From: Terriglobales bacterium
GTDB lineage: Bacteria > Acidobacteriota > Terriglobia > Terriglobales > Acidobacteriaceae
Length of the DNA: 49,858 nucleotides
NCBI GenBank assembly: GCA_015655585.1
Contig: JAATEV010000058.1
Coordinates: forward strand, 1 to 49,858
Direction of reading: 5' to 3'
The position numbers and the translations under genes are program-made. Below, piece by piece: positions 24,571 to 34,436 of the stretch. The notes under the pieces are model-generated. The model searched no databases and was not told where the DNA came from. It saw nothing but the letters and a program-made list of their open reading frames with translations. Position 1 is the stretch's first letter. Every line of letters starts with the position of its first letter.

Positions 24571-25425
24571 TTACGCCGGCCCTGCGCCAATCGAGTGCTG
24601 CCGCCGCTCCCTGCTCCACGAGTAAGCCAGCCGCGCCACCAGACCCGAGACCAGGTAGGCCATTGCCAGGGTAATCAGCACGTACTGGTGAAACAGAATA
24701 ATCATCGCGCCAATCACCCCGATCACCGCCACCAGTTGAAATGGATGCCGCCCCCCGGTCGTAATCTCCTTCGCGCTCCAGAACCGCCATGTGCTCACCA
24801 TCAAAAAGCTGGTAAACAGCAGCAGCGCCAGCCACACCAGCGCGATCCAGGGATTATCGATCGGCGAGCCCTTCTGAAAATGAATCACCGAGCTGATCAC
24901 GCCCGCGCCTGCCGGAATCGGCATTCCCACAAAATATTTTTTACCCGGTCTTCCCGGATTCCGCGGCTGCGGATTTACGCTGATGTTGAACCGCGCCAGC
25001 CTGCTCGCCCCACAGATCAAAAAGATAAAACAGGCAAAGATGCCAATATGCACCAACTGGTGCTGAAGCTCCGGATGCGACAGAGAAGGCAGCATTCGGA
25101 ATCCCCACATGTACGCAAGCAGACTGGGGGCCACGCCAAACGTCACCACGTCCGCCAGAGAATCCAGCTCCTTGCCGAAGTCGCTCGTCGTATTCGTCAT
25201 CCGGGCGATCATGCCGTCCAGCCCGTCGAACAAAACAGCTATCCCCAGCGCAATCGCCGCGCGGTCAAAGTATCCATAGTCCGTCGCCGTTCCCTGAATA
25301 CTCTGCGTAATCGCGTAGTACCCGGCCGCCATGTTTCCCGCGGTAAACAGCGACGGCAGCAGATACATTCCGCGGCTGGGCCGCCGTCGTCCCGGTCGCA
25401 CTCCCGACTCGGTGCCCCCCATCAA
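24571..25425 (-). CDS. pssA: CDP-diacylglycerol-serine O-phosphatidyltransferase
   Basis: 284 residues, a membrane enzyme making phosphatidylserine from CDP-diacylglycerol and L-serine. The CDP-alcohol phosphatidyltransferase motif is complete: [20 protein letters not shown], then ELDSLAD (aspartates 67, 70, 88, 92). Several hydrophobic helices follow ([44 protein letters not shown]). Its start overlaps the end of psd by four bases, so the product passes directly to the next enzyme of the phosphatidylethanolamine pathway. Confidence 0.94.
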   Translation of the reverse strand: MMGGTESGVRPGRRRPSRGMYLLPSLFTAGNMAAGYYAITQSIQGTATDYGYFDRAAIALGIAVLFDGLDGMIARMTNTTSDFGKELDSLADVVTFGVAPSLLAYMWGFRMLPSLSHPELQHQLVHIGIFACFIFLICGASRLARFNISVNPQPRNPGRPGKKYFVGMPIPAGAGVISSVIHFQKGSPIDNPWIALVWLALLLFTSFLMVSTWRFWSAKEITTGGRHPFQLVAVIGVIGAMIILFHQYVLITLAMAYLVSGLVARLAYSWSRERRQHSIGAGPA

Positions 25426-26081
25426 GCCCCCACAGCCGTCGCATTGCTATTGGCATCGGCATCCGCCACCGGCAGCACCGCCAGCACCGTCGATCCACCC
25501 TTTACGCGGGAGCCCATCTTCACCTTCAGGTCCGCCGCCGCGGGCATCAGAACATCCACCCGCGAGCCGAACTTGATTAGGCCCACCCGCTGCCCGCGCT
25601 CCACACGGTCTCCAACCTTTACGTTGCAGACAATGCGCCGCGCCAGCAATCCAGCGATCTGTTTAAAGCCAACCTCGTAGTCGCCCGCATCAATCGTAAT
25701 CAAGGTCTGCTCGTTATACAGAACCGACTCCGGATTCATCGCGTTCAAGAACCCGCCCTTGCGGAACTCGCACACCTTCACCACGCCGGAAATAGGCGAG
25801 CGGTTCACATGCACGTCGAAGACGTTCAGAAAGATGCTCAACCGCAGGCGGCTTCCGCTCAGGGTCTCAATCCATTCGGCATCCGTCACCACCCCGTCCG
25901 CGGGAGACACAATCTGGCCCGCTCCCTGCGGAATCGTCCTGTTCGGGTCGCGGAAGAACCACAGAAAAAACGCCGCCAGCAGCAACGGCAGCGCCACCAG
26001 CCAGATCGGCATCCCCAGAAACGTGAGCACCGCCGCAACTAACCCGAGCCCAAAGGCATACAAGAAACCATCACGTACCAT
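25422..26081 (-). CDS. psd: Phosphatidylserine decarboxylase proenzyme (short type)
   Basis: 219 residues, of the short Psd-B-like kind found with pssA. It makes phosphatidylethanolamine from phosphatidylserine. Two N-terminal membrane helices ([31 protein letters not shown]) are followed by SPADGVV and the conserved [11 protein letters not shown] block (H91). Self-cleavage at KFGSRVD (G172-S173) would generate the pyruvoyl group. It is the first gene of psd-pssA. Confidence 0.94.
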   Translation of the reverse strand: MVRDGFLYAFGLGLVAAVLTFLGMPIWLVALPLLLAAFFLWFFRDPNRTIPQGAGQIVSPADGVVTDAEWIETLSGSRLRLSIFLNVFDVHVNRSPISGVVKVCEFRKGGFLNAMNPESVLYNEQTLITIDAGDYEVGFKQIAGLLARRIVCNVKVGDRVERGQRVGLIKFGSRVDVLMPAAADLKVKMGSRVKGGSTVLAVLPVADADANSNATAVGA

Positions 26082-26152
26082 AAGGTCTCGATTATAAGGC
26101 AGTACGGCACTCTTCCGGGCAGGCGAACCAGCCCTCCGGCGTTACCGTTGCG

Positions 26153-26365
26153 CTAGACGTGCGACTCTACGGAAACGAGCCGCCTCAGACGCTCCATCTC
26201 GTCCTTCAGGCTCAACTTCAGTTTTTTCAACCGCACCTCTTCGATCTGCTCTTCCTCGCTGGGAAACGGCTTCGCCCGTAGAGCGCTCAATCTGCGTTCA
26301 TACAGGCTGTGTTCCTGGGCAAGTTGATGGATCGAGGGGAACGGGGCTGGCTTTGGCAGTTCCAT
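26153..26365 (-). CDS. Small DUF465/YdcH-like coiled-coil protein
   Basis: About 70 residues. SIHQLAQEHSLYERRLSALR, then VRLKKLKLSLKDEMERLRR gives two helices with the L/K pattern of the DUF465 (YdcH) family. The start may be ATG 26365 or 26383. The role of the family is unknown. Confidence 0.75.
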   Translation of the reverse strand: MELPKPAPFPSIHQLAQEHSLYERRLSALRAKPFPSEEEQIEEVRLKKLKLSLKDEMERLRRLVSVESHV

Positions 26366-26472
26366 GGACTTGGTGGCTTGCACTCGAGGTTACCTCCAGC
26401 AGCAGACAACATCACCAACACGCGAAAATTATCACAGCCCTCGCCGTTCCTGCAATTGTGGATAATTGGAGC

Positions 26473-26937
26473 TCACAAACTCATCTGCATCAACAAGGCG
26501 TCCTCATCCGGCCCACGATAGTAACCTGCCCGCCGCCCCGCCACCGCAAATCCCAGCCGTTCATAGAGTAGGATCGCCCCCGCGTTCGACTCCCGGACCT
26601 CCAGCTCCAAATCCTTAGCGCCCTTCTCGCGGCACCACTCCGCCACAGCCTCGCACAGACGACGCCCCACCCCAAACCGCCGGGCCCCGCTCTCCACGGC
26701 AACGCTCTCCAGTTCGGCAAGCTCCGCCGCGGGAATCACCTTGCCTACCGCAAACCCCACCAGCCTCTCTCCATCCATCGCCTCCGCAACCAGCAACACC
26801 CGGAGCACCCCCACCTGCCCCCCGATGCTTGCGGCATACTCCTCCTCAGCCCAGTGTGGAGCCTCCGCAATCGCCCTCTCCAGGGCAACAACCGCGGACA
26901 AATCCTGCGTCATTGCACGTCGAACGCGAAACTCCAA
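26473..26937 (-). CDS. rimI: Ribosomal-protein-alanine N-acetyltransferase-like GNAT
   Basis: 154 residues of the GNAT fold. The acetyl-CoA loop is ARRFGVGRRLCEAV (R/Q-x-x-G-x-G/A), preceded by the strand ELESVAVE. The family end motif NAGAILLYERLGFAVAGRRA is present. Position directly behind tsaB (6 bases) is the usual rimI setting, which supports acetylation of ribosomal protein S18. Other GNAT substrates cannot be excluded. Confidence 0.88.
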   Translation of the reverse strand: MEFRVRRAMTQDLSAVVALERAIAEAPHWAEEEYAASIGGQVGVLRVLLVAEAMDGERLVGFAVGKVIPAAELAELESVAVESGARRFGVGRRLCEAVAEWCREKGAKDLELEVRESNAGAILLYERLGFAVAGRRAGYYRGPDEDALLMQMSL

Positions 26938-26943
26938 GAACCC

Positions 26944-27615
26944 TTACCTCGGCTCCCTCGGCTGGGACTTTGCCTGGGATTGTGCAAAGATCTCTAAATC
27001 CGTTCGCCGCAAATAGTTCGCATCCACAGCTCCCGCATCGTCAAACGCCCCTGCCGCAATCCGCTCCAGCGCCATAGGAAGAGCGTCTTCCGCCAGAGGT
27101 TCCGGCACTACCACCGGCTGCACCGCCGCCAACGCATCCGCCACCTTAGCCTCGCAGACTACGGCAACACGCCCCGCACAAGCGGCCAGCACCGCATCTC
27201 CGGGTAACAGTTCCTCGCGCACGCACCGCCCCCCGTCGTATTCGCCCAGATAATACTCCCCCCTGCCCGCATCCAGCACCGCCAGCGCCTTCTCGGCCTG
27301 CGCCGCCCTCGCCAGCAAGGCCAGCCGCGAGACCGCAATCAGCGGAACCCCCGCCGCTTCGCTCAACCCCTTGGCCGCACTCAACCCCACCCGCACACCC
27401 GTAAACGACCCCGGCCCATGCACCACCACCAACGCGGCCAATTCCTCCAGTCGCCATCCAGCCGTCTCCAGCATCTTCCGCACCGCGGGCACCAGCCGTT
27501 CCGACGCACTCCTGCCCGGCAGCTTCTCCACAGCCACCACCACCGGAGAAACCTCGGTGTCCGCCAGAGCCACGCTTCCCTCGCCTCCCGCCGTATTCAG
27601 CAGCAAAATCCGCAT
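26944..27615 (-). CDS. tsaB: tRNA threonylcarbamoyladenosine modification protein TsaB
   Basis: 223 residues. The N-terminal ASKHA-type strand MRILLLNTAGGEGSVALAD and the block VVHGPGSFTGVRVGLSAAKG are diagnostic. TsaB is the scaffold partner of TsaD in the t6A modification of ANN-decoding tRNAs. It lacks the metal-binding residues of TsaD, as usual. Its start overlaps the mce stop by one base. Confidence 0.93.
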   Translation of the reverse strand: MRILLLNTAGGEGSVALADTEVSPVVVAVEKLPGRSASERLVPAVRKMLETAGWRLEELAALVVVHGPGSFTGVRVGLSAAKGLSEAAGVPLIAVSRLALLARAAQAEKALAVLDAGRGEYYLGEYDGGRCVREELLPGDAVLAACAGRVAVVCEAKVADALAAVQPVVVPEPLAEDALPMALERIAAGAFDDAGAVDANYLRRTDLEIFAQSQAKSQPREPR

Positions 27616-28031
27616 CAGCGCCCCACAATCTCCACCAAAACCCCTCCCGTACTCGTCGGATGAACAAAAAAATATCTGTGCCCTCCAGCCCCTTCGCGCA
27701 CTTCCTCACTCGCCAACCGCACGCCCTGTTCCTTCAGTCGCCGGAACACCGTATCCACGTCCTCCATCCGCAAGGCAACATGGTGCAGCCCCTCGCCACG
27801 CCGAGCCAGAAACCTTCCAATCACCGAATCTTCCTCGGTCGCCTCCAGCAGCTCGATCCTGCTCTCTCCCAGCAGAAGCATCGCCGTCTTCACCTTCTCA
27901 TACTCCACTGTCTCTTCGCCGCCCACCCGTATCCCCAGCGTCTCGTAGAACCTCCGCGCCTCGGCTATACTCCGCACCGCCACGCCAAGGTGATCCAACA
28001 CCGGCGATTCTCCCTTCCGCCCTTCATCCAT
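27615..28031 (-). CDS. mce: Methylmalonyl-CoA epimerase
   Basis: About 138 residues with the glyoxalase/bleomycin-resistance fold. LDHLGVAVRSIAEARRFYET begins with the metal-binding His. GEGLHHVALRMEDVDTVFRR supplies the second His, and GGVLVEIVGR the terminal Glu. This size and order match methylmalonyl-CoA epimerase, which interconverts (R) and (S) methylmalonyl-CoA. The start at ATG 28031 fits the family; a longer frame to 28259 would overlap the divergent transporter. It is transcribed divergently from the MFS gene. Confidence 0.9.
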   Translation of the reverse strand: MDEGRKGESPVLDHLGVAVRSIAEARRFYETLGIRVGGEETVEYEKVKTAMLLLGESRIELLEATEEDSVIGRFLARRGEGLHHVALRMEDVDTVFRRLKEQGVRLASEEVREGAGGHRYFFVHPTSTGGVLVEIVGR

Positions 28032-28228
28032 CCAGCGATCATATCGCGCCCGCCGCGCCGCCAAAGTGGACAGACCACGCACCGTTCCACCTCTATGCAT
28101 CCTCCTCTTGACATACATCACCCGGCAAAGACTATCCTCATCAACGACGCACTCACGCCCATTTTCTCGCACCAGCCGGTCGCGTAACCATTGGTCCAAC
28201 CAACCTGAAGCCGGAGAAGTCCCGCTCG

Positions 28229-29575
28229 ATGCCCCTACAAACCGCCAGCGCCCCCTCATCCGGCTTCACTACTGCCGAAGACAAGTCCTCCATCCGCTGG
28301 TTCGTCTGCGCGCTCCTGTTCGCCGCAACCACCATCAACTACATGGACCGCTCGGTCTTCTCCCTCATCGAGCCGCTGCTGCACAACCTCCCCTTCATGG
28401 GCTGGGACTTCACCAAAGACTCTGTCCATCAGGTCGTCTTCAACAACAACTACGGCAACATCATCATCTGCTTCCAGATCGCCTACGGCATTGGCTACCT
28501 CTCCGCCGGGCGCATCGTCGACAAACTCGGCACTAAGCTCGGCTACACCTTCGCCATCGGCATCTGGGCGCTCTCCTCGATGTCCCACGCCCTCGTCGTC
28601 TCCGTCCTCGGCTTTTGCATCTGCCGCGTTCTTCTGGGCTTAGGCGAGTCCGGCAACTTCCCTGCCGCCATCAAGGCCGTCACCGAGTGGTTCCCCTCCG
28701 ATGAGCGCGCCCTCGCCACCGGTCTCTTCAACTCCGGCTCCAACGCCTCGGCCTTCGTCGCGCCCGCGCTGGTGGCCTTCGTCACCGCCCGCTTCGGCTG
28801 GAAGGCCGCCTTCGTCACCACCGGCTCCATGGGAGTCCTCTGGCTCATCGTCTGGAACATCTTCCCTTACAACCGCCTCCGCCGCGCCAACTCCCAGACC
28901 CAGCAGGACCTCGATCCCGTCGTTCCTGCATCGGCTCGCGCAGGCTTCTTCTCGCTCTTCGCCGAGCTCTCGCATCACCCCGGCCTCTACGCCTTCTCCA
29001 TCGCCAAGGGCCTCACCGACCCCATCTGGTGGTTCTATCTCTTCTATCTGCCCAAGTTCCTGCATGAGAACTACGGGCTCGACCTCGCCCACGCCTACTG
29101 GCAAATTGTCGCTGTCTACGCGGTCTCCAGCGTCGGTTCCATCGCTGGCGGAGGCCTCTCCGGCTTCCTGATGAAGCGCGGTTTCTCCGTCAACGCCGGG
29201 CGCAAGATCGCTCTGCTCGTCTGCGCCCTCTGCGTGCTTCCCATCATGCTCGTCCCCACCATGGGACACATGTTCTCCAACAATGCGTGGCCGGCCGTGG
29301 CCCTGATCGCCCTCGCCGCCGCCGCCCATCAGGGGTGGTCGGCCAACCTCTTCTCCACCCCCACCGACATGTTCCCCTCCACCTCCGTCTCGACCGTCGT
29401 CGGCATAGGCGGAGCCGTCGGAGCCCTTGGCGGAGCCACGTTTACGTGGATCGTGAAGACCTACTTCTCGCTTCACCCCATGCTCATCTTCACCCTGGCC
29501 GGGCTCTCGTACATCACCTCGCTGGTGATCTTCCAGGTCATCATTCCAAGGCTGGGAGTAGAGCGGAAGGCCTGA
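28229..29575 (+). CDS. MFS transporter, hexuronate (ExuT-like) family
   Basis: 448 residues with about 12 membrane segments. The ACS-family hallmarks are visible: INYMDRSVFSLIEPLL in helix 1, then GYLSAGRIVDKLGTKLGYTF and RVLLGLGESGNFPAAIKAVT, the last typical of ExuT/GudP-type carriers. It should import a sugar acid with H+ across the inner membrane. A GntR/FadR regulator follows 76 bases downstream on the same strand and probably controls it by sensing the substrate or a catabolite. Confidence 0.9.
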   Translation: MPLQTASAPSSGFTTAEDKSSIRWFVCALLFAATTINYMDRSVFSLIEPLLHNLPFMGWDFTKDSVHQVVFNNNYGNIIICFQIAYGIGYLSAGRIVDKLGTKLGYTFAIGIWALSSMSHALVVSVLGFCICRVLLGLGESGNFPAAIKAVTEWFPSDERALATGLFNSGSNASAFVAPALVAFVTARFGWKAAFVTTGSMGVLWLIVWNIFPYNRLRRANSQTQQDLDPVVPASARAGFFSLFAELSHHPGLYAFSIAKGLTDPIWWFYLFYLPKFLHENYGLDLAHAYWQIVAVYAVSSVGSIAGGGLSGFLMKRGFSVNAGRKIALLVCALCVLPIMLVPTMGHMFSNNAWPAVALIALAAAAHQGWSANLFSTPTDMFPSTSVSTVVGIGGAVGALGGATFTWIVKTYFSLHPMLIFTLAGLSYITSLVIFQVIIPRLGVERKA

Positions 29576-29651
29576 CCTAACTTCAATCCTGCCAATGCGT
29601 CTAACGCCGTGTTACCCTTTTCCAACTTGAGCAAAAGGAGCGTGATTCCCC

Positions 29652-30422
29652 GTGAAGAGACCGGCCAACCAGGTAAGCGAGGCCACCGCCCACAGCCAGC
29701 TCACCATGCAGGTAGTCGAGCACGTCCGGTCGCTCATCAGCTCCGGGGAGGTCAAGTCCGGTGACCGTCTGCCGCCGGAGCGGGAGCTGGCGCGCAGGCT
29801 GAAGATCAGCAGGTCGAGCCTGCGTGCGGGCATCGGGTTTCTCTCCGCGATGGGCGTGCTCAAGAGCCGCCACGGCGCGGGAACCTTCGTCTCCTCCGGG
29901 CCTCCGGCGCTTGATTCCAGCTCGCTTACGGTTCTGGGCGTGCTGCACGGATTCCTGCCGTGGCAGATGTTCGAGGCGCGCCTTGTGCTGGAGTCTTCGG
30001 TAGCCGCGCTAGCCGCAGAGCGGGCCACCGACGAGCACATCGCCGAACTGGCCGAAGAGGTCGCCGAGATGTATGCCGCGCTGAACGATCCGCAGGAGTA
30101 TCTCATTCATGATGTGCGGTTTCATCGCACCATTGCGCGGGCGGCGGGCAATCCGATCCTCGGCGCGCTGATGGAAACCATCACGGCGAACCTGTACGAG
30201 CACCGCTCCAAAACCGTAGTAAAAGCGCAGGATTTGAAGGAGTCGGCGGAGATGCATCGCGAGATCTACCGGGCCATCCGCTCGCACAACCCCATGCAGG
30301 CGCGGCTTACCATGGAGCGGCACCTGAACCTCGCCCGCGTGGCCCAGGCCTCGGAGGCCGACGAGACCGAGGGTGCGGTTCCGGAGGCTGGATTGCTGAA
30401 TGGGGCCGACTCCGCAGACTGA
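29652..30422 (+). CDS. GntR-family (FadR subgroup) transcriptional regulator
   Basis: 256 residues. The winged helix-turn-helix reads LISSGEVKSGDRLPPERELA, then RRLKISRSSLRAGIGFLSAM. An FCD effector domain follows, in which D-x-x-FH (DVRFHRTIARAAGN) and MHREIYRAIRSHNP supply metal-binding residues. GTG 29652 is the start; a weak AGGAG-like site lies upstream. Together with the ExuT-like carrier this is a typical sugar-acid uptake and control pair. Confidence 0.9.
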   Translation: MKRPANQVSEATAHSQLTMQVVEHVRSLISSGEVKSGDRLPPERELARRLKISRSSLRAGIGFLSAMGVLKSRHGAGTFVSSGPPALDSSSLTVLGVLHGFLPWQMFEARLVLESSVAALAAERATDEHIAELAEEVAEMYAALNDPQEYLIHDVRFHRTIARAAGNPILGALMETITANLYEHRSKTVVKAQDLKESAEMHREIYRAIRSHNPMQARLTMERHLNLARVAQASEADETEGAVPEAGLLNGADSAD

Positions 30423-30717
30423 TTTTCCAGCATAATTCCGGATGATTTTTCTCTGTACGGCGGAACGTGGAGGAACCTACGTTTTTGCAGGGGGTTTCGT
30501 GAAATACCAGCTCCCGAAACGTGGTTTTTGCTGGGTGGGATCATGGTTCCGGACGGCTCGAAGATGGTTTTCGGAGACCATCTTCTGTGTCGCGAAAAAT
30601 ACGCCACTTTTAGCAAATTTATTTTCCGCAGGATCACCTACGGGAAGATTCCCTCAACGGCAAACCGCTCTTGTTATGAGGCAAGGCCCCGCCTGATAAA
30701 CTGGGCCTAAGTCACGC
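30423..30717. other. Intergenic region upstream of metG
   Basis: No gene is seen. It contains a perfect 9-bp hairpin (gaagatggt 30560-30568, accatcttc 30577-30585, 8-nt loop) and A/T-rich DNA around 30590-30640 that probably holds the metG promoter. I see no recognisable T-box or SAM riboswitch. Confidence 0.5.
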
Positions 30718-32910
30718 ATGTCCAAGCAAAAGTTCTACCTCACAACCCCGATCTACTACGTCAACGCGCGCCCCCACATCGGCCACGCTTACACCACCAT
30801 CGCCGCCGACGTGATTGCGCGGCGTCATCGCCTGCTCGGGCACGATACCTACTTCCTGACCGGCACCGACGAGCACGGCCAGAAGATCGAACGCTCCGCC
30901 GCAGCAGCCGGTATTCCGCCGCTCCAGTTCGCCGATCAGGTCTCGGCCTCGTTCCGGGAGTTGTGGAAGCGGATGGGCATCACCAACGATGACTACATCC
31001 GCACCACCGATCCGCGGCACACGCAGGCCGTCCAGCGGCTGTGGAGCGAGCTCTGCGACCGTAACGCGATCTACCTGAGCACCTACACCGGGCAGTATTC
31101 CGTGGGCGAGGAGATGTTCGTCGAAGGCCCTCCCGGCACCATCGGCCCCGACGGCAAGCCCACCGAGACCGTGACCGAGGAGAACTACTTCTTCCGCCTC
31201 GGCGACTATCAGGCCAAGCTCATCGACCTGATCGAGAGCGGCACGCTGACTATCCAGCCCGAGGTCCGGCGCAACGAGGTGCTGAGCTTCCTGCGCGGCA
31301 ACGTCGCCGAAGCCACCATGACGGCAACGTCGAACGCAGGCACGCAGTTCGTTCCCGGCGCTCTCAAAGACCTCTCCATCTCGCGCTCCAGCTTCAAGTG
31401 GGGCATTCCGGTTCCGGGCGATGAAAAGCACGTCATCTACGTGTGGCTGGACGCGCTGGCCAACTACATGACGGCCATCGGCTACGGCTCGGACGACCCG
31501 GCCTTGCAGGAGCGGTTCAAAAAGTATTGGCCTGCCGATCTGCACCTCGTCGGCAAGGAGATCATCCGCTTCCACTGCGTCTACTGGCCAGCCTTTCTGC
31601 TCGCCCTGCGCCCCGCCGAGGTGAGCGAAGACGAGTGGATCGCGCAGATGCTGCCGAAGGCCGTAATGGCGCACGGCTGGCTGCTCTTCGAAGAATCGAA
31701 GATGTCGAAGTCGCGCGGCAACATCGTCCGCACAGAGACGATCCTCGACGCCTTCGGCACCCTGAAGCCGGACGCTCCCAAGGCCGAGCAGGACCTCTTC
31801 GCCGCCGACGTGCTGCGCTACTTCCTGCTGCGCGAGATTCCCTTCGGGCAGGACGGCAGCTTCAGCTTCGACGCACTGGTGCAGCGGTACAACAGCGATC
31901 TGGCCAACGGCTATGGCAACCTTGTGAGCCGCACGCTGACGCTGATCACGAAGAACTTCGACGGAGTCCCCCAGCCGCCCACGGTCTTTGAGACCGAGAT
32001 GATGGACGGGCAACACCTCGTGCCCCGCGACACCTTCGTCCACGGCATCGAGCTGGCGGTTCAAGGCTGCTTCGAGACCACGCAGGAGGACGCGCTGAAC
32101 TTCACCCGCGCCCTCGACCACATCTGGAACCTGATTCGTATCCTCGACGGTTACATAACTCAGTACGCGCCGTGGAAGCTCGCCAACAGCGCAGAGTCCG
32201 CGGATCGGATCAAGCTGCAGGAGGTCCTCTACACCGCCGCCGAGCTGATCCGCATGATTACCGCGCTCGCCTACCCGGTGCTACCCTACTCCACGGCGAA
32301 GGTCTGGGAGCAGCTTGGGCTGGGCGATATCGAAGAGGCCGCGAAGAACGGCGATCTGCATAACCTCCAATGGGGCGGTCTGAAGCCCGGAACCAAACCC
32401 GGCGCACTTGCCCCCATCTTTCCCCGAGCCGACAAAGGACTGATTCAGACGATGACCGATATGGAAGCGAACAACCAGAAGCCCGCAACGCCCGCTGAAG
32501 AGACGAAGCCCACAGCCGAACCAACGGCCGCAGCGACTCCTGAAGCTCCAGCAGCCACCGAAGAAGCCGTGCCCGAGACGCCACAGATCACCATCGACGA
32601 CTTCGTCAAGATCGATCTGCGCGTGGCGAAGATCATCGTGGCCGAGCGGATTCCGAAGGCCGACAAGCTGCTGCGGCTGGAGGTCGACCTGGGCTACGAG
32701 AAGCGGCAGATTCTCTCCGGCATCGCCGAGTGGTACACGCCGGAGGAGCTGATTGGCCGCAAGATCGTGGTGATTGCGAATCTCGCTCCACGCAAGATGC
32801 GCGGGCTGGAGTCGCACGGCATGTTGCTGGCGGCGAGCCACGGCGAGGGCGGCAAGCCCGTTCTGGCCACGTTCGGCGAAGAGATCGAGCTTGGTTCACG
32901 ATTGAAGTAA
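30718..32910 (+). CDS. metG: Methionyl-tRNA synthetase
   Basis: 730 residues, class I synthetase charging tRNA-Met. The HIGH motif is in YVNARPHIGHAYTTI (20-23), and the KMSKS motif in ESKMSKSRGN. The region between the two halves of the Rossmann fold (TGQYSVGEEMFVEG) has none of the zinc-binding cysteine pairs of the E. coli enzyme, so it belongs to the zinc-free type. A linker rich in Pro, Ala and Glu (about 585-625) leads to a C-terminal EMAP/Trbp111 tRNA-binding domain (DDFVKIDLRVAKIIVAERIP). Confidence 0.96.
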   Translation: MSKQKFYLTTPIYYVNARPHIGHAYTTIAADVIARRHRLLGHDTYFLTGTDEHGQKIERSAAAAGIPPLQFADQVSASFRELWKRMGITNDDYIRTTDPRHTQAVQRLWSELCDRNAIYLSTYTGQYSVGEEMFVEGPPGTIGPDGKPTETVTEENYFFRLGDYQAKLIDLIESGTLTIQPEVRRNEVLSFLRGNVAEATMTATSNAGTQFVPGALKDLSISRSSFKWGIPVPGDEKHVIYVWLDALANYMTAIGYGSDDPALQERFKKYWPADLHLVGKEIIRFHCVYWPAFLLALRPAEVSEDEWIAQMLPKAVMAHGWLLFEESKMSKSRGNIVRTETILDAFGTLKPDAPKAEQDLFAADVLRYFLLREIPFGQDGSFSFDALVQRYNSDLANGYGNLVSRTLTLITKNFDGVPQPPTVFETEMMDGQHLVPRDTFVHGIELAVQGCFETTQEDALNFTRALDHIWNLIRILDGYITQYAPWKLANSAESADRIKLQEVLYTAAELIRMITALAYPVLPYSTAKVWEQLGLGDIEEAAKNGDLHNLQWGGLKPGTKPGALAPIFPRADKGLIQTMTDMEANNQKPATPAEETKPTAEPTAAATPEAPAATEEAVPETPQITIDDFVKIDLRVAKIIVAERIPKADKLLRLEVDLGYEKRQILSGIAEWYTPEELIGRKIVVIANLAPRKMRGLESHGMLLAASHGEGGKPVLATFGEEIELGSRLK

Positions 32911-32917
32911 GACAGCC

Positions 32918-33313
32918 TTAGCGTGTGGAGCGGCCGGTCTTGCTGACGGCCGCTCGTTTCGTTTGCAGGAAAGCGGCGAGATCGTCAATCTGGGCGGGTT
33001 CGAGCGCGTCCCCAAAGGCGGGCATCTGCTTGCCGCCCTCGTGGATCTGATGTTCGATCTGCTCTTTGCTCAGGCGTCGGCCAACGGAGCTGAGGTCTGG
33101 CCCTCGCTGGGTTCCCCGAGCATTCGCACCATGGCAGTGCTCGCATCCGCTCTCATGAAATAACATCGCGCCGGATTTTGCATCGCCCGTAGAGGCCGCA
33201 GGTACAGGCTCTTGAGACGAGCCATGAACAAACGTCGCGGCAAAGAGTACAGCGCAGACGAGCAGGATGTTTCTTGTGCAGACAGCTCTGTGGATCGGAA
33301 GCGGCGGGAACAT
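32918..33313 (-). CDS. Secreted c-type cytochrome, monoheme
   Basis: 131 residues. A signal peptide (NILLVCAVLFAATFVHGSS) is followed by one heme site, CEHCH, and the distal Met in KQMPAFGDALEPAQIDDLAA. It is a class I cytochrome c domain of the cytochrome cbb3/CccA size. It is exported and probably passes electrons in the periplasm; its partner is not evident. It is divergent from a LacI-type gene and convergent with metG. Confidence 0.9.
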   Translation of the reverse strand: MFPPLPIHRAVCTRNILLVCAVLFAATFVHGSSQEPVPAASTGDAKSGAMLFHESGCEHCHGANARGTQRGPDLSSVGRRLSKEQIEHQIHEGGKQMPAFGDALEPAQIDDLAAFLQTKRAAVSKTGRSTR

Positions 33314-33375
33314 GGTCGTGTAAAAGTGTACAGCGCATGGCGATGCAGCTCGCTCGGTGTATTAGGCTGAATCCT

Positions 33376-34383
33376 ATGAATATGCGTGCCATTGCCCAGC
33401 AGGCCGGGGTCTCCAGCGCCACAGTATCGCGTGTCATCAATGGCTCGCCGCTGGTAAAGGAAGAAACCGCGCAACGCGTTCGCGAGATTCTGGAGCGGGT
33501 CAACTTCATTCCCAACCCGGTCGCGACCACGCTGAAGTATGGCCGCAGCAAGACCTACGGACTCATCGTTCCCGACATCAGCAATCCCTTCTTCTCCGAG
33601 TTCCTGGTCGAGTTCGAAGACCTGCTGGCGGAGACCGATTACGAGGTTCTGCTGACGAATGTGCAATCGAGCTCCAAGCTGGTAAAGTCCGTGCGGCGCA
33701 TGTTGATGCGGCAGGTGGATGGGGCCGTCTTCATGGCGTCGGAGTACGATACCCACGATGTCGAGCCGCTCTTCCTGCATAAGATTCCCCTCGTCACGAT
33801 CGACCGGCGCTCCGTGCAGGCCGGGTGCAGCGATGTCGCCATCGACTTCGAGGGCGGATACCAGCAGGCAGTGCAGCATCTGCGCGAGCTCGGCCACAAA
33901 CGGCTGGGCTACATCGGCGGCACGGAGGCGCTCTACACCTCGCGGGTCCGCGCGGAGGCGTTCCGCATGGCCGTCGTCAACAGCGGCCTTTGCTACTATC
34001 CCAACCTCGTTCGCGAGGGCGACTACCGCGTGGTGGGCGGTGAGCGCGCCATCGTCTCCCTGTTTCAGGAGACGCCGCGGCCAACGGCGATCCTGACCGC
34101 GAACGACCTCACCGCCTTCGGAGCGATTCGCGGTCTGCACAACATGGGACTCAGCGTGCCCGGCGACGTCTCGCTCGTCGGCCTCGATGACGTGCTGCTC
34201 GCCGATGTATTGCAGCCTCCGCTGACCACGATCCGAATTCCGCGCAGGCAGATGGCAGAGGCCTGCCTGAAGGCGTTGAACCACACGCGGGAGAACGTCG
34301 AGCGGCTCGGCCTGCGCTACTGCGTTCCTGCCGAGCTGATCGTGCGCGAGAGCACCGCTCGCGTGACGGAATCAACGCACTGA
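33376..34383 (+). CDS. LacI-family transcriptional regulator
   Basis: About 335 residues. The helix-turn-helix (MRAIAQQAGVSSATVSRVIN, with hinge VREILERVNFIPNPVATTLK) is followed by a periplasmic-binding-protein-like sensor (GLIVPDISNPFFSEFLVEFE to ADVLQPPLTTIRIPR). Start ATG 33376 or 33382; longer starts only add unconserved residues. It lies directly upstream of glgX, so control of glycogen or maltodextrin use is possible but not shown. Confidence 0.92.
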   Translation: MNMRAIAQQAGVSSATVSRVINGSPLVKEETAQRVREILERVNFIPNPVATTLKYGRSKTYGLIVPDISNPFFSEFLVEFEDLLAETDYEVLLTNVQSSSKLVKSVRRMLMRQVDGAVFMASEYDTHDVEPLFLHKIPLVTIDRRSVQAGCSDVAIDFEGGYQQAVQHLRELGHKRLGYIGGTEALYTSRVRAEAFRMAVVNSGLCYYPNLVREGDYRVVGGERAIVSLFQETPRPTAILTANDLTAFGAIRGLHNMGLSVPGDVSLVGLDDVLLADVLQPPLTTIRIPRRQMAEACLKALNHTRENVERLGLRYCVPAELIVRESTARVTESTH

Positions 34384-34396
34384 CAGCGCTGAACTC

Positions 34397-34436
34397 GTTT
34401 TGAAACGGCGGGACTTCAGCCCTGCCCTTTCAAAAC
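34397..34436. repeat. Intergenic palindromic repeat, copy 1
   Basis: gttttgaaa (34397-34405) and tttcaaaac (34428-34436) frame a GC-rich core with ...gggacTTCAgccct... It belongs to the same family as the repeats near 36630 and 39967. Confidence 0.6.

Noticed and set aside
23995..25680. Long plus-strand open frame opposite the Asd-like, pssA and psd genes
   Set aside because: The translated product is rich in Arg, His and Pro with no motif; it is the antisense shadow of three clear minus-strand genes in G/C-rich DNA.
30712..32121. Minus-strand open frame opposite metG
   Set aside because: Shadow of metG, whose HIGH and KMSKS motifs are present.
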